Positions 40,490 to 48,592 of a DNA stretch of 64,000 nucleotides are shown piece after piece (position 1 is the first letter of the stretch; each line of letters starts with the position of its first letter). Both the position numbers and the translations under genes were made by a program. The stretch covers positions 1 to 64,000 of the forward strand of contig DASXIN010000130.1 in assembly GCA_036497945.1 (NCBI GenBank). Direction: 5' to 3'. The notes under the pieces were generated by a model. The model was not told the DNA's origin. It did no database searches and saw only the letters and a list, made by a program, of their open reading frames with translations. The stretch is from RYN-230 sp036497945. GTDB lineage: Bacteria; Actinomycetota; Actinomycetes; Streptosporangiales; Streptosporangiaceae.

Positions 40490-42313
40490 TTAGAACGCGG
40501 CTTCAGGCAGCTCCATCAGGTCCAGCGTGGCCGTCTCAGCGATCTCCCGCTCCACCGCGAGCCGGGGCAGCACGGTCTGCGCGAAGAACCGCGCCGTGGC
40601 CACCTTGCCCTGGTAGAAGGCCTCGTCGCGGCCGGCCCCCTGGTCCAGCGCGGCCATCGCCACCTCGGCCTGCCGGGCCAGCAGCCAGCCGATGATCAGG
40701 TCGCCCAGGGCCATCAGCAGCCGGGTGGTGTTCAGCCCGGCCTTGTACACCTCGGTGGGCTGCTCCAGCGAGCCGACCGTGTAGCCGGTCAGCGCGGTCA
40801 CCATCCGCTGCACGTCGCTGACCGCGGCGGCCAGCGCGGCCCGCTCCATCTTCAGCCGGCCGTTGCCCGCCTCGCCGTCCGCGAACTCGGTGATCTCGCC
40901 GAGCAGGGTGCGCAGCGCGACGCCCTCATCCCGGAGGATCTTGCGGAAGAACAGGTCCATGCCCTGGATCGCGGTGGTGCCCTCGTACAGGCTGTCGATC
41001 TTGGCGTCCCGGATGTACTGCTCGATCGGGAAGTCCTGGATGAACCCGGAGCCGCCGAACGTCTGCAGGGACAGCGTGAGCAGCTCGTAGGCGCGTTCTG
41101 AGCCGACGCCCTTGACGATGGGCAGCAGCAGGTCGTTGACCCGGACGGCCAGGTCGTCGGTCTCGCCGCGGGCCCGGGCCTGCTGGATGGTGTCCTGGTA
41201 GGACGCGGTGTACAGGATGAGCGCCCGCATCCCCTCGGCGTATGCCTTCTGCATCATCAGCATCCGGCGGACGTCGGGGTGGTGGATGATCGTCACCCGC
41301 GGCGCGGCCTTGTCCGTCATCTCGGTCAGGTCCGCGCCCTGCACCCGCTCCTTGGCGTACTCCAGCGCGTTCAGGTACCCGGTGGACAGCGTGGCGATGG
41401 CCTTGGTGCCGACCATCATCCGGGCGTGCTCGATGATGAGGAACATCTGCCGGATACCGTCGTGCACCCCGCCGACCAGGGTGCCCACCGCGGGGCGGTC
41501 CGCGCCGAACGTGACCTCGCAGGTGGTGGACGCCTTCAGGCCCATCTTGTGCTCGACGCCGGTGACCTTGACGCCGTTCCGCTCGCCCAGCTCGCCGTCC
41601 GGGCCGACCAGGAACTTGGGCACCAGGAACATGGACAGGCCCTTGGTGCCCGGCCCGGCCCCTTCCGGCCGTGCCAGCACCAGGTGGAAAATGTTCTCCG
41701 CCATGTCGTGTTCGGCACTGGTGATGAAGCGCTTGACGCCCTCGATGTGCCAGCTGCCGTCGGGCTGCTCGATGGCCCTGGTGGTGCCGGCGCCCACGTC
41801 CGAGCCTGCCTCCGGCTCGGTCAGAACCATGGTGCTGCCCCATTTGCGCTCGATGGCCTGCTCCGCGAAGCGCTGCTGCTCGGGGGTGCCGATCTTCCAC
41901 AGCACGTGGGCGAAGTTGGGCCCGCCGGAGTACATCCAGACCGCTGGGTTGGCTCCCAGGATGAGCTCGGCCACCGACCAGGCCAGGGTGCGCGGCACGC
42001 CGGTGCCGCCCAGCTCGGCGGGCAGGTCGAGGCGGAACCACTCGGCGTCCATGAACGCCTGGAACGACTTCTTGAAGCTCTCCGGCATGCGCACGTCGCC
42101 GGTCGCCGGGTCGAACACCGGCGGGTTCCGGTCGGCGTCCGCGAACGAGTTCGCGATCGGGCCGCTGGCCAGCCGGTTCACCTCGTCGAGGATGCCGCGC
42201 GCGGTCTCCTCGTCGACCTCCGGGTAGGGCTCGCGACCCAGCAGGTCTTGGCGGCGCAGCACCTCGAACAGGTTGAACTCGAGGTCCCGAAGGTTGCTCT
42301 TGTAGTGACCCAT
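40490..42313 (-). CDS. Acyl-CoA dehydrogenase, large (about 600 aa) type
   Basis: This 607-residue FAD flavoenzyme oxidises acyl-CoA to 2-enoyl-CoA. It belongs to the long subgroup with an N-terminal extension (MGHYKSNLRDLEFNLFEVL). Core motifs are FRLDLPAELGGTGVP, VLTEPEAGSDVGAGTT, KRFITSAEHDM, LQTFGGSGFIQDFPIEQYIRD and IDSLYEGTTAIQGMDLFFRK. The catalytic base is expected near YEGTT, as in other members of this group. ATG 42313 is clear. It is probably a fatty or branched acyl-CoA beta-oxidation enzyme, convergent with the bkd operon. Confidence 0.93.
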   Translation of the reverse strand: MGHYKSNLRDLEFNLFEVLRRQDLLGREPYPEVDEETARGILDEVNRLASGPIANSFADADRNPPVFDPATGDVRMPESFKKSFQAFMDAEWFRLDLPAELGGTGVPRTLAWSVAELILGANPAVWMYSGGPNFAHVLWKIGTPEQQRFAEQAIERKWGSTMVLTEPEAGSDVGAGTTRAIEQPDGSWHIEGVKRFITSAEHDMAENIFHLVLARPEGAGPGTKGLSMFLVPKFLVGPDGELGERNGVKVTGVEHKMGLKASTTCEVTFGADRPAVGTLVGGVHDGIRQMFLIIEHARMMVGTKAIATLSTGYLNALEYAKERVQGADLTEMTDKAAPRVTIIHHPDVRRMLMMQKAYAEGMRALILYTASYQDTIQQARARGETDDLAVRVNDLLLPIVKGVGSERAYELLTLSLQTFGGSGFIQDFPIEQYIRDAKIDSLYEGTTAIQGMDLFFRKILRDEGVALRTLLGEITEFADGEAGNGRLKMERAALAAAVSDVQRMVTALTGYTVGSLEQPTEVYKAGLNTTRLLMALGDLIIGWLLARQAEVAMAALDQGAGRDEAFYQGKVATARFFAQTVLPRLAVEREIAETATLDLMELPEAAF

Positions 42314-42485
42314 GGCCGCCCCGTCTGTGTCGGAAGTCCGTGTTGCGGCAGTCGTGCTACCGGCGAGTAACAAGCCCATAATACCGGCAAGTAACCCGGA
42401 TGGCGAGGCAGGGTTGGCTGGCCTGTGGGCTCCGCCAGGCGGCGGCCTGGCGACGCGGGTGCGTGGGCGCGGCGCCGGGCCCGGG

Positions 42486-43358
42486 TCAGGTGGGCAGGAT
42501 GTTGATCGCCCGGGCGATGACCAGGGCGGCCAGGGCCAGCGAGACCGCGGACTGGACCAGCATGGTGAGTTTGGCCCAGCGGGCCAGCGGCATCACGTCG
42601 GTCGGGCTGAACGCGGTCGCGTTGGTGAACGACAGGTACAGGTAGTCCACGAAGTACGGTTCCCAGTCCGGCGGCGTCAGGTCGTTGACCGTCATCTGCG
42701 GGAACAGGAAGTCCAGGTACTGGAACGTGCCGTACGCCCGGTGCACCGGCCCGCCCCGGTCGAACTCCCAGTACCACAGCGCGAACGCGATCACGTTGGT
42801 GGCCCAGATGGCCGCGCCGGAGGCGAGCAGCGGTCCCGCGCTGCCGCCCGCGGTCCCGTTCAGGATCTCCCTGACCAGCAGCACGGCCGAGGTGGCATTG
42901 GCTCCGGTGAGCACGAAGACCAGCACCAGGCTGGCCCACCGGACGAAGCGGGCCCGGTGCTCGATGCGGACCGGGTTGGAGATGAACAGCCCGACCAGCA
43001 GCGCCCCCTCCAGGGTCGGCATCAGCCACCCCGGCAGCGGGTGCAGCGACAGCTGGCCGGGCAGCAGGGTCTGCAGCACGATGGCCACGATCACGGTGAT
43101 GCTGACCGGCCAGCGCAGCTCGCCCCGGGTCCTGCGCCGCCAGGCGGGCCGGTGCGCGCCCCGCGCGTCCCGCTGCACCTCACCGGCCCGGGTCATCAGC
43201 CCGTACCAGACCGAGTTACACACCGCCAGCACGCTGTGTGGCGGCACGCCCAGCGGCCGCTTGGCATCCTGGTCCGTCGGCTGCCCCAGTTGTCTATCGC
43301 TTTGGGCCGGCGGCTGATCCGGGGCTCCGTCGCCGCGGGCCTGCCCTGGCTCCCTCAT
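42486..43358 (-). CDS. DUF1345-like integral membrane protein
   Basis: The product is 290 residues. The first 70 or so are hydrophilic and Arg/Pro/Gln-rich, then about six membrane segments follow (VSITVIVAIVLQTLLPG, LVLVFVLTGANATSAVLLV, GAAIWATNVIAFALWYWEF and others). The stretch FVDYLYLSFTNATAFSPTDVMPLARWAK is typical of the DUF1345 group and resembles an ion-channel pore region. The function is unknown. The start is uncertain, because no ribosome site precedes 43358 and a later Met is possible. Confidence 0.75.
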   Translation of the reverse strand: MREPGQARGDGAPDQPPAQSDRQLGQPTDQDAKRPLGVPPHSVLAVCNSVWYGLMTRAGEVQRDARGAHRPAWRRRTRGELRWPVSITVIVAIVLQTLLPGQLSLHPLPGWLMPTLEGALLVGLFISNPVRIEHRARFVRWASLVLVFVLTGANATSAVLLVREILNGTAGGSAGPLLASGAAIWATNVIAFALWYWEFDRGGPVHRAYGTFQYLDFLFPQMTVNDLTPPDWEPYFVDYLYLSFTNATAFSPTDVMPLARWAKLTMLVQSAVSLALAALVIARAINILPT

Positions 43359-43521
43359 CTGAACTTTCCTATGGCCTCGCCGAATACCTGCTACAGAGGG
43401 AGGTTAGTCGGATGTGCCGGCAAAGCGGGTATGACCGGTATTCCCCGGGACACGCCCCGAGGTCGGCGGTAATTCAGGTGCGCCGCGCTAGCCTACTTGG
43501 GAACCGGCATGCGGGGGGCCG

Positions 43522-45108
43522 ATGACCGACAGTGACGATGGGACGGGAAGCGGCCGGGACATGCCGCCACCGCGGCCGGGCCACTACCCGGCTCCGGCGC
43601 ACCCGCCCCGCGCCACCCGCCGTCGGCCCGGCCCGTCCGCCGCGCAGCAGCGGCTGATGAACCGTATCGCGGCCGGCCGCCGGGCCCGGCAACGCCGCGC
43701 CTACCTGGCCATCTGCGGTGCCATGTCCGTGGTCGTGCTGTTCGTCTCCGGGGCCGCCTGGGGGTTCACCAGTTACATCAACGACAGCATCGGCCGGGTC
43801 AACGCGGGCACCGCGGGCACCCCGTCCAGCGGGCCGCTGAACCTCCTGCTGGCCGGGGTGGACGTGCGCTCCGGGCTGACCCGGCACCAGCAACTGGCGC
43901 TGCACGTCGGCGCCACGGTGAGCTCCAACTCCGACACGCTGATGCTGATCCACGTGTCCGCGGAGCGCGATCACGTCACCGTGGTCAGCCTGCCCCGGGA
44001 CTCCTGGGTGAGCATCCCCGGGCACGGCATGAACAAGATCAACGCCGCTTACGGCCTGGGCGGCCCCAAGCTGGTGGTGCAGACCGTCGAGCAGGACACC
44101 GGGCTGACCGTCAACGACTTCGTCCAGGTCAACTTCCTCGGCTTCGTCAAGGTCATCGACGCCCTGGGCGGGGTGAACATCTGCCTGCCGTTCCGGGTGG
44201 ATGACCCGTACAGCGGGCTGCACCTGTCCGCGGGCGTGCACCACGTGGATGGCATCACCGCGCTGGAGTACGCCCGGGACCGGCACTCGTTCGCCCTGTC
44301 CGACCTGGCCCGGATCCAGGACCAGCAGCGGCTGATGTCGTCCATGCTCAAGAAGGCGATCAGCTCCGGGACGCTGGCCGACCCGGTGAAGCTGACCCGC
44401 TTCCTGCAGGCCGCGCTGGCCGCGGTCAAGGTGGACCAGGGCCTCAACGTGTCCGCCCTGGCCGACCAGTTGCGCGGCATCTCACCAACCCACGTGCAGT
44501 TCATGACCGTGCCGCTGGGCAACCTGAACTACCAGACGCCGACCGGCGAGTCCGCCGTGCTGTGGGACGCCAGCCAGGCGCAGGCCCTGTTCGGCAAGCT
44601 GAAGAACGACCAGGTAGCGGTCAAGCCCGCCCGGGCCAGCCAGCACCCCGCCGGCCGGCCGGCGGCCAGCCAGCTGCGGCCGGCTCAGGTGCCGGTCGCG
44701 GTGTGGAACGGGACCATGATCGGCGGCCTGTCCGCGGGCACCGGCACGGACCTGGCCAAGCTCGGCTTCCCGGTGCAGGCCGGCCTGACCTGGCGGGCGC
44801 AGAGCCTGAGCCAGACGGTCATCCAGTACCCGGCCGGTCACGAGGCCGCGGCGAGGCTGGTGCACCGGGCGCTGCCCGGGGCCAGCCTGCAGCAGGTGAA
44901 CGGGCTGGCCAAGATCAGGATCCTGCTCGGCGCCAGCGGCTACACGGTCTCTTCTAGCAGCATGGGCTCTTCCGGCAGCACAGGCTCTTCCGGCAGCACG
45001 GGCAGTTCGGGCAGCACGGGGACCTCCGGCAGCAGCTCATCCGGCAGCGGGACGTCCGGCTCATCCGCCGTCCCGTCCCGGACCGCCGCCCAGGACGCGT
45101 GCCACTAG
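43522..45108 (+). CDS. LytR-CpsA-Psr family cell-wall ligase with LytR_C domain
   Basis: The product is 528 residues. A cytoplasmic Pro/Arg-rich tail and one membrane helix (about residues 62-84) precede the LCP catalytic domain: SSNSDTLMLIHVSAERDHVTVVSLPRDSWV, MNKINAAYGLGG, ALEYARDRHS, DLARIQDQQRL. The C-terminal LytR_C domain starts VPVAVWNGTMIGGLSAGTG. The last 60 residues are Ser/Gly/Thr repeats (units like GSSGSTG). LCP proteins attach secondary polymers such as arabinogalactan or teichoic acids to peptidoglycan on the outer membrane face. ATG 43522 follows a GGGGGG tract. Confidence 0.92.
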   Translation: MTDSDDGTGSGRDMPPPRPGHYPAPAHPPRATRRRPGPSAAQQRLMNRIAAGRRARQRRAYLAICGAMSVVVLFVSGAAWGFTSYINDSIGRVNAGTAGTPSSGPLNLLLAGVDVRSGLTRHQQLALHVGATVSSNSDTLMLIHVSAERDHVTVVSLPRDSWVSIPGHGMNKINAAYGLGGPKLVVQTVEQDTGLTVNDFVQVNFLGFVKVIDALGGVNICLPFRVDDPYSGLHLSAGVHHVDGITALEYARDRHSFALSDLARIQDQQRLMSSMLKKAISSGTLADPVKLTRFLQAALAAVKVDQGLNVSALADQLRGISPTHVQFMTVPLGNLNYQTPTGESAVLWDASQAQALFGKLKNDQVAVKPARASQHPAGRPAASQLRPAQVPVAVWNGTMIGGLSAGTGTDLAKLGFPVQAGLTWRAQSLSQTVIQYPAGHEAAARLVHRALPGASLQQVNGLAKIRILLGASGYTVSSSSMGSSGSTGSSGSTGSSGSTGTSGSSSSGSGTSGSSAVPSRTAAQDACH

Positions 45109-45120
45109 CTGCGGCCCGGG

Positions 45121-45525
45121 CTAGCTCTTGGGCCCGGCCCCGCCCGGCCCGGTCCCGCTCTCGCCGGTCCCGTTCTCGGCGGTCCCGCTCTCACCGGCCC
45201 CGTTCTTGCCGGTCCCGCTCTCGCCAGTCGGGCTGTCGCCGGACGGGCTGTCGCCGGACGAGCCCTTGCCGTCTGTCTCGCCCAGCCCCTGGTCGGCCTC
45301 CTGCCGGGACAGCGCGTCGACCAGCCGGTCGATCCGGTCCTTACTGTCCGGGCTGCCCCGGCCGGTGCGCTCGGCGTACACCGCGGCACCCAGGTCGCGG
45401 AACAGCGCGTCGGCCCGCCGCTTGGCCTGGGCCTGGTCGAGCTTGACCTTGCCCTCGCGCGCAGCGTCCTGGGCGACCTGGGCCAGCTGACTGCCCTGTG
45501 CCCTGACCTTGTCCATGAGTCCCAT
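45121..45525 (-). CDS. Small coiled-coil protein with a Gly/Ser/Thr/Glu repeat tail
   Basis: The 134-residue protein has a helical first half, MGLMDKVRAQGSQLAQVAQD to KRRADALFRDLGAAVYAERTG, and a low-complexity tail built of units such as GESGTGKNG and AENGTGESG. ATG 45525 has GGAGGT seven bases upstream. I recall similar small proteins in actinobacteria without known function. Its tail converges on the Ser/Gly repeat of the LCP gene, only 12 bp away. Confidence 0.7.
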   Translation of the reverse strand: MGLMDKVRAQGSQLAQVAQDAAREGKVKLDQAQAKRRADALFRDLGAAVYAERTGRGSPDSKDRIDRLVDALSRQEADQGLGETDGKGSSGDSPSGDSPTGESGTGKNGAGESGTAENGTGESGTGPGGAGPKS

Positions 45526-45652
45526 TGACTGACCTCCGCAGGTTCAGGTTCAGGCCTTACCGAAAGGATATGCCGGGCGGCGCGGTCGGGGCGGCCAGCA
45601 CCGGCCACCCGGGACGGTTTGCCGCCCGGTCTGCCGGGCACCCAGCAGTTTC

Positions 45653-46171
45653 GTGTCATCCTCTCCCAGCACCGAGGACCCGCTGGACAAGCTCGACCAG
45701 CTGGTCGACGCGGCGCCCGAGCCGGAGAACGCGGTGCTCACCGACAACGCCCCGGTGGTCCGCTGGACCGGCCCGCTGTTCGCGCTGCTGGCCGTCATCC
45801 TGCTGCCCTGGACCCTCTACCTCGGCATCACGCTGCCCAGCCGCCAGGAATCATCGCACTACGACGTGGCCTGGGTGGGCTTCGACCTCTTCCTGCTCGC
45901 CCTGCTGGCCGGCACCGCGTACTGCGCGCTGCGCCGGTCCCGGTACCTGTCCACGGTGGCCGGGGCGACCGCGGCGCTGCTGATCGTGGACGCCTGGTTC
46001 GACTGCGTGACCACACCCGGGCCGCAGCTCTGGCTGTCCCTCGCTCTCTGCTTCCTCGTCGAGCTCCCGCTGGCCGGCCTCTGCCTCTGGCTGAGCTACC
46101 ACACCCACCAGATTGCCGAACGCCGGATCCTGCTGCTCCGCCGTCGCCCCCGGCGCGGCCGTCGCCGGTAA
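45653..46171 (+). CDS. Four-helix integral membrane protein of unknown function
   Basis: The product is 172 residues. It has an acidic N-terminus, then four membrane helices (GPLFALLAVILLPWTLYLGI, WVGFDLFLLALLAGTAYCAL, LSTVAGATAALLIVDAWFDCV, LWLSLALCFLVELPLAGLCLWL) and an Arg-rich end. FDCVT after helix three is a conserved-looking patch. GTG 45653 starts the frame. It is divergent from the coiled-coil gene. Confidence 0.75.
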   Translation: MSSSPSTEDPLDKLDQLVDAAPEPENAVLTDNAPVVRWTGPLFALLAVILLPWTLYLGITLPSRQESSHYDVAWVGFDLFLLALLAGTAYCALRRSRYLSTVAGATAALLIVDAWFDCVTTPGPQLWLSLALCFLVELPLAGLCLWLSYHTHQIAERRILLLRRRPRRGRRR

Positions 46172-46197
46172 CCCGGCGCGGGCCGGGTGCCGCCGGG

Positions 46198-46269
46198 CTA
46201 CTCGGTGTCCTTGAGCATCTTCTCGATGGCGGTCAGCCGTTCGTCGATCCGGACCAGTTCCGCGTGCAC
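46198..46269 (-). CDS. Possible 23-residue small protein or gene remnant
   Basis: This GTG-started frame encodes VHAELVRIDERLTAIEKMLK followed by DTE, a regular amphipathic helix unlike shadow-frame sequence. There is no clear ribosome site. It may be the tail of a lost gene or a genuine micro-protein. Confidence 0.25.
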   Translation of the reverse strand: MHAELVRIDERLTAIEKMLKDTE

Positions 46270-46360
46270 AAAGGGAGTGGCCGCATGAAAGCCCGATACG
46301 TGGGCACTTGTGGCGCGGATTCAATCAGGGTCCTTCGAGAACCGAGAGGTAGTGCTCGGG

Positions 46361-47185
46361 ATGAGATCGGTAACGACACCACGGCGGATGTCGGGCAGCA
46401 CGCGGCGCGTATCGGAGAGCAGGCCGGCCCAGTTGCTGGCCCGGGCCGGGCTGGTGGCGCGGGGCGTTATCTACATACTGATTGGCTGGGTCGCGATCCT
46501 GGTCGCGCTGGGCGACAAGGGGCACCAGGCGGACCAGCAGGGCGCTTTGCAGCTAGCGGCGGGCACGCCGCTCGGCCTGGTATCGCTGTGGCTACTGTTC
46601 ATCGGCTTTGTCGGCTATGCGCTGTGGCGGTTCAGCCAGGTTCTGTACGGGGTTCCGGGCGAGGGCACCGGCGCCGGCCCGCGGCTGAAGTCACTGGTCC
46701 GCGGGCTGGTCTACGCCAGCTTCGCGGTACTCACCTTCAAGATCATCACCGGCCAGCACGCTAACCAGAAGGCCCAGCAGCAGGACTTCACCGCGTCCCT
46801 GATGCACCACACCGGCGGTCAGTGGCTGGTCGCCATCATCGGCGTGATCATCGTGATCGTCGGCGCGGCGCTGGTCATCGAGGGCATCCGGCAGAAGTTC
46901 ATGAAGCACCTGATGACCTCGCGGATGAGCGCGCGAACCCGGCAGGCCGTGCGCCGCCTGGGCATGGTCGGCACCACGGCCCGGGGGCTGGTCTTCGCGC
47001 TGGCCGGGGTGCTGGTCATCGACGCGGCCATCACCTATGACCCGGCGAAAGCAGGCGGCCTGGACAAGGCCCTGCACACGTTGCGGAACCAGCCGTTCGG
47101 CGAGTTCCTGCTCGTGCTGGCGGCCCTCGGGCTGATCGCGTTCGGCATCTACGGCCTGGCCGAGGCCCGGTGGCGCCGGGTCTGA
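46361..47185 (+). CDS. DUF1206 membrane protein
   Basis: The product is 274 residues with about six membrane helices arranged as three pairs. The DUF1206 repeat unit is visible: LARAGLVARGVIYILIGWVA, LKSLVRGLVYASFAVLTFKI, VRRLGMVGTTARGLVFALAG. Ends of units carry LVSLWLLFIGFVGYALWRFSQ and FGIYGLAEARWRRV. The function is unknown. ATG 46361 is chosen; GAGAGG lies 11 bp upstream and GTG 46352 is an alternative. The MarR gene follows after about 100 bp. Confidence 0.85.
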   Translation: MRSVTTPRRMSGSTRRVSESRPAQLLARAGLVARGVIYILIGWVAILVALGDKGHQADQQGALQLAAGTPLGLVSLWLLFIGFVGYALWRFSQVLYGVPGEGTGAGPRLKSLVRGLVYASFAVLTFKIITGQHANQKAQQQDFTASLMHHTGGQWLVAIIGVIIVIVGAALVIEGIRQKFMKHLMTSRMSARTRQAVRRLGMVGTTARGLVFALAGVLVIDAAITYDPAKAGGLDKALHTLRNQPFGEFLLVLAALGLIAFGIYGLAEARWRRV

Positions 47186-47257
47186 AGCCTGGCCGCCGTA
47201 CGCGCTCAGCCAGGGCATAATCCGTAAGGGAGAGCAGGCAGCCCGGCAGGCTAGCTT

Positions 47258-47287
47258 GTAAGTCTAACCTTATAAGGCTAGACTTAC
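47258..47287. promoter_or_regulatory. 30-bp palindromic operator at the marR-like gene start
   Basis: GTAAGTCTAACCTTA and TAAGGCTAGACTTAC are inverted halves with one mismatched pair. The block ends three bases before the ATG at 47291, leaving no room for a ribosome site. The sequence is strikingly AT-rich for this genome. It is best explained as the autoregulatory operator of the MarR protein. Confidence 0.75.
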
Positions 47288-47290
47288 GAG

Positions 47291-47728
47291 ATGAGCCAGG
47301 ACCCGGATGTCACCGACCTCGCCGCCGCGCTGCGGGCGAGCATCGGCCTGCTGCTCCGGCGGATGCGCCAGGTACGGCCGGACGACGAGCTCAGCCTGCC
47401 GGAGAGTTCCGCGCTGACCCGGCTGGACCGCAACGGCCCGGCCACGGCCAGCGCACTGGCCCGGCTGGAGCAGATCAGCCCGCAGTCGATGGGCGCCACG
47501 CTCGGCTCGCTGGAACGCCGCGGCCTGATCCAGCGGGCCGCCGACCCGCAGGACGGCCGGCGGATCGTGCTGTCGCTGACCGACACCGGGCGGCAGGCGC
47601 TGCGGGACAAACGCAGCGCCCGCACCGCCCAGCTGGCCCAGGCCCTCTCCGCCTCGTTCACCCAGCCCGAACTAGACGTGCTAACCGCCGCCGCCCCCCT
47701 GCTAGAACGCCTAGCCCAGAGCATCTGA
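47291..47728 (+). CDS. MarR-family transcriptional regulator
   Basis: This 145-residue winged helix protein shows the recognition region ASALARLEQISPQSMGATLG followed by LERRGLIQRAADPQDGRRIVLSLTDTG, the canonical wing with its DxRR motif. It probably forms a dimer that binds the palindrome at 47258-47287 and releases it on binding a small aromatic or oxidant. The target besides itself is not obvious; DUF1206 lies upstream in the same direction. The transcript may be leaderless. Confidence 0.92.
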   Translation: MSQDPDVTDLAAALRASIGLLLRRMRQVRPDDELSLPESSALTRLDRNGPATASALARLEQISPQSMGATLGSLERRGLIQRAADPQDGRRIVLSLTDTGRQALRDKRSARTAQLAQALSASFTQPELDVLTAAAPLLERLAQSI

Positions 47729-47760
47729 CCCGCCCCGGGCGCCCGCAGCACCTCGCAAAC

Positions 47761-47814
47761 CATCAGCGCGGTGAGTTGTGCCCCGCCCGCGGGGTACAAC
47801 TCACCGCGCTGATG
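47761..47814. terminator. 26-bp stem hairpin, dispersed terminator family (copy 2)
   Basis: CATCAGCGCGGTGAGTTGTG with CCCCGC forms the left arm and GCGGGGTACAACTCACC with GCGCTGATG the right, with one mismatched pair and a two-base loop. It lies between the convergent marR-like and mntP-like genes and shares its arms with the hairpin at 21082-21127. Confidence 0.75.
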
Positions 47815-47846
47815 AACTCGCGCAGCCACGCACCAGCGCCAGCCGA

Positions 47847-48401
47847 TCAAGTGAGGAGCTGTTCGGTGGCCAGGTAGATGCCGAGCAGGATGAGCACGAT
47901 TCCGGCGCCTTTCTCGGCCCAGTCGCGCCAGCGCTCGGCGATCTTGGACCCGATGGCCAGGCCGAGCTGCGCGGCCAGGAAGGCCTGCGCCGCGATGGCC
48001 ACGATGATGGCGGTTACCGGCAAGTGCACCAGGCCGATGGTGAACCCGATGGCCAGCTCGTCCAGGCTGATGCTGATGCCCAGCCCGAGCAGGGCCAGCC
48101 CGTGGCTGCCGAGGATACGCGCGGCCCGCTCCTCGTCCTCCCGGCCGCCGGCCAGCAGCATCCAGCCGCCGATGCCGATCACCGCGGCGGCCGCCAGGTA
48201 CGTGGCCACCTGCCCGATGCCCCGGGCCAGCGCGCTGCCCAGGCCCAGGCCGATCAGCGGCATGCCGCCCTCGAACAGCACGAACACCAGCGACACGCGC
48301 AGCCGCAGCCACCAACCAGTTACCTGGGCTGCGCCGATCGCGGCCGCGACGGCGAACGAGTCCAGGCCCAGCGGCAGCACGAAAGCGAGCAGCCTGAGCA
48401 C
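47847..48401 (-). CDS. mntP: MntP-like manganese efflux protein
   Basis: This 184-residue protein with about six membrane helices has the duplicated acidic motifs of the MntP family: LPLGLDSFAVAAAIGAAQV in helix one and GISISLDELAIGFTIGL in the second half, each with an Asp in the membrane. It should export Mn2+. GTG 48401 follows GAGAGG with an eight-base spacer. No yybP-ykoY riboswitch signature is visible upstream. Confidence 0.85.
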   Translation of the reverse strand: MLRLLAFVLPLGLDSFAVAAAIGAAQVTGWWLRLRVSLVFVLFEGGMPLIGLGLGSALARGIGQVATYLAAAAVIGIGGWMLLAGGREDEERAARILGSHGLALLGLGISISLDELAIGFTIGLVHLPVTAIIVAIAAQAFLAAQLGLAIGSKIAERWRDWAEKGAGIVLILLGIYLATEQLLT

Positions 48402-48592
48402 CTTCTCAGCCTCTCACCTGGCAGTTCCGGAACAGCCGGACAGCCAGGCTGGCCCAGGCGGCACCGCAGCAACCGGCCCAGACCCGGGGATCCGCTCCCC
48501 CGGCCTGCGCCTTCGCTTGTGCCAGGCTAGGGACCTCACGTTCTGCCGGTCCGGGACGTCTTCCAGATGTGCCGCGAACCGAGAGGAATCTG

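Noticed and set aside
48402..48592. Manganese (yybP-ykoY) riboswitch upstream of mntP
   Set aside because: I looked for the conserved loop sequences and did not find them.
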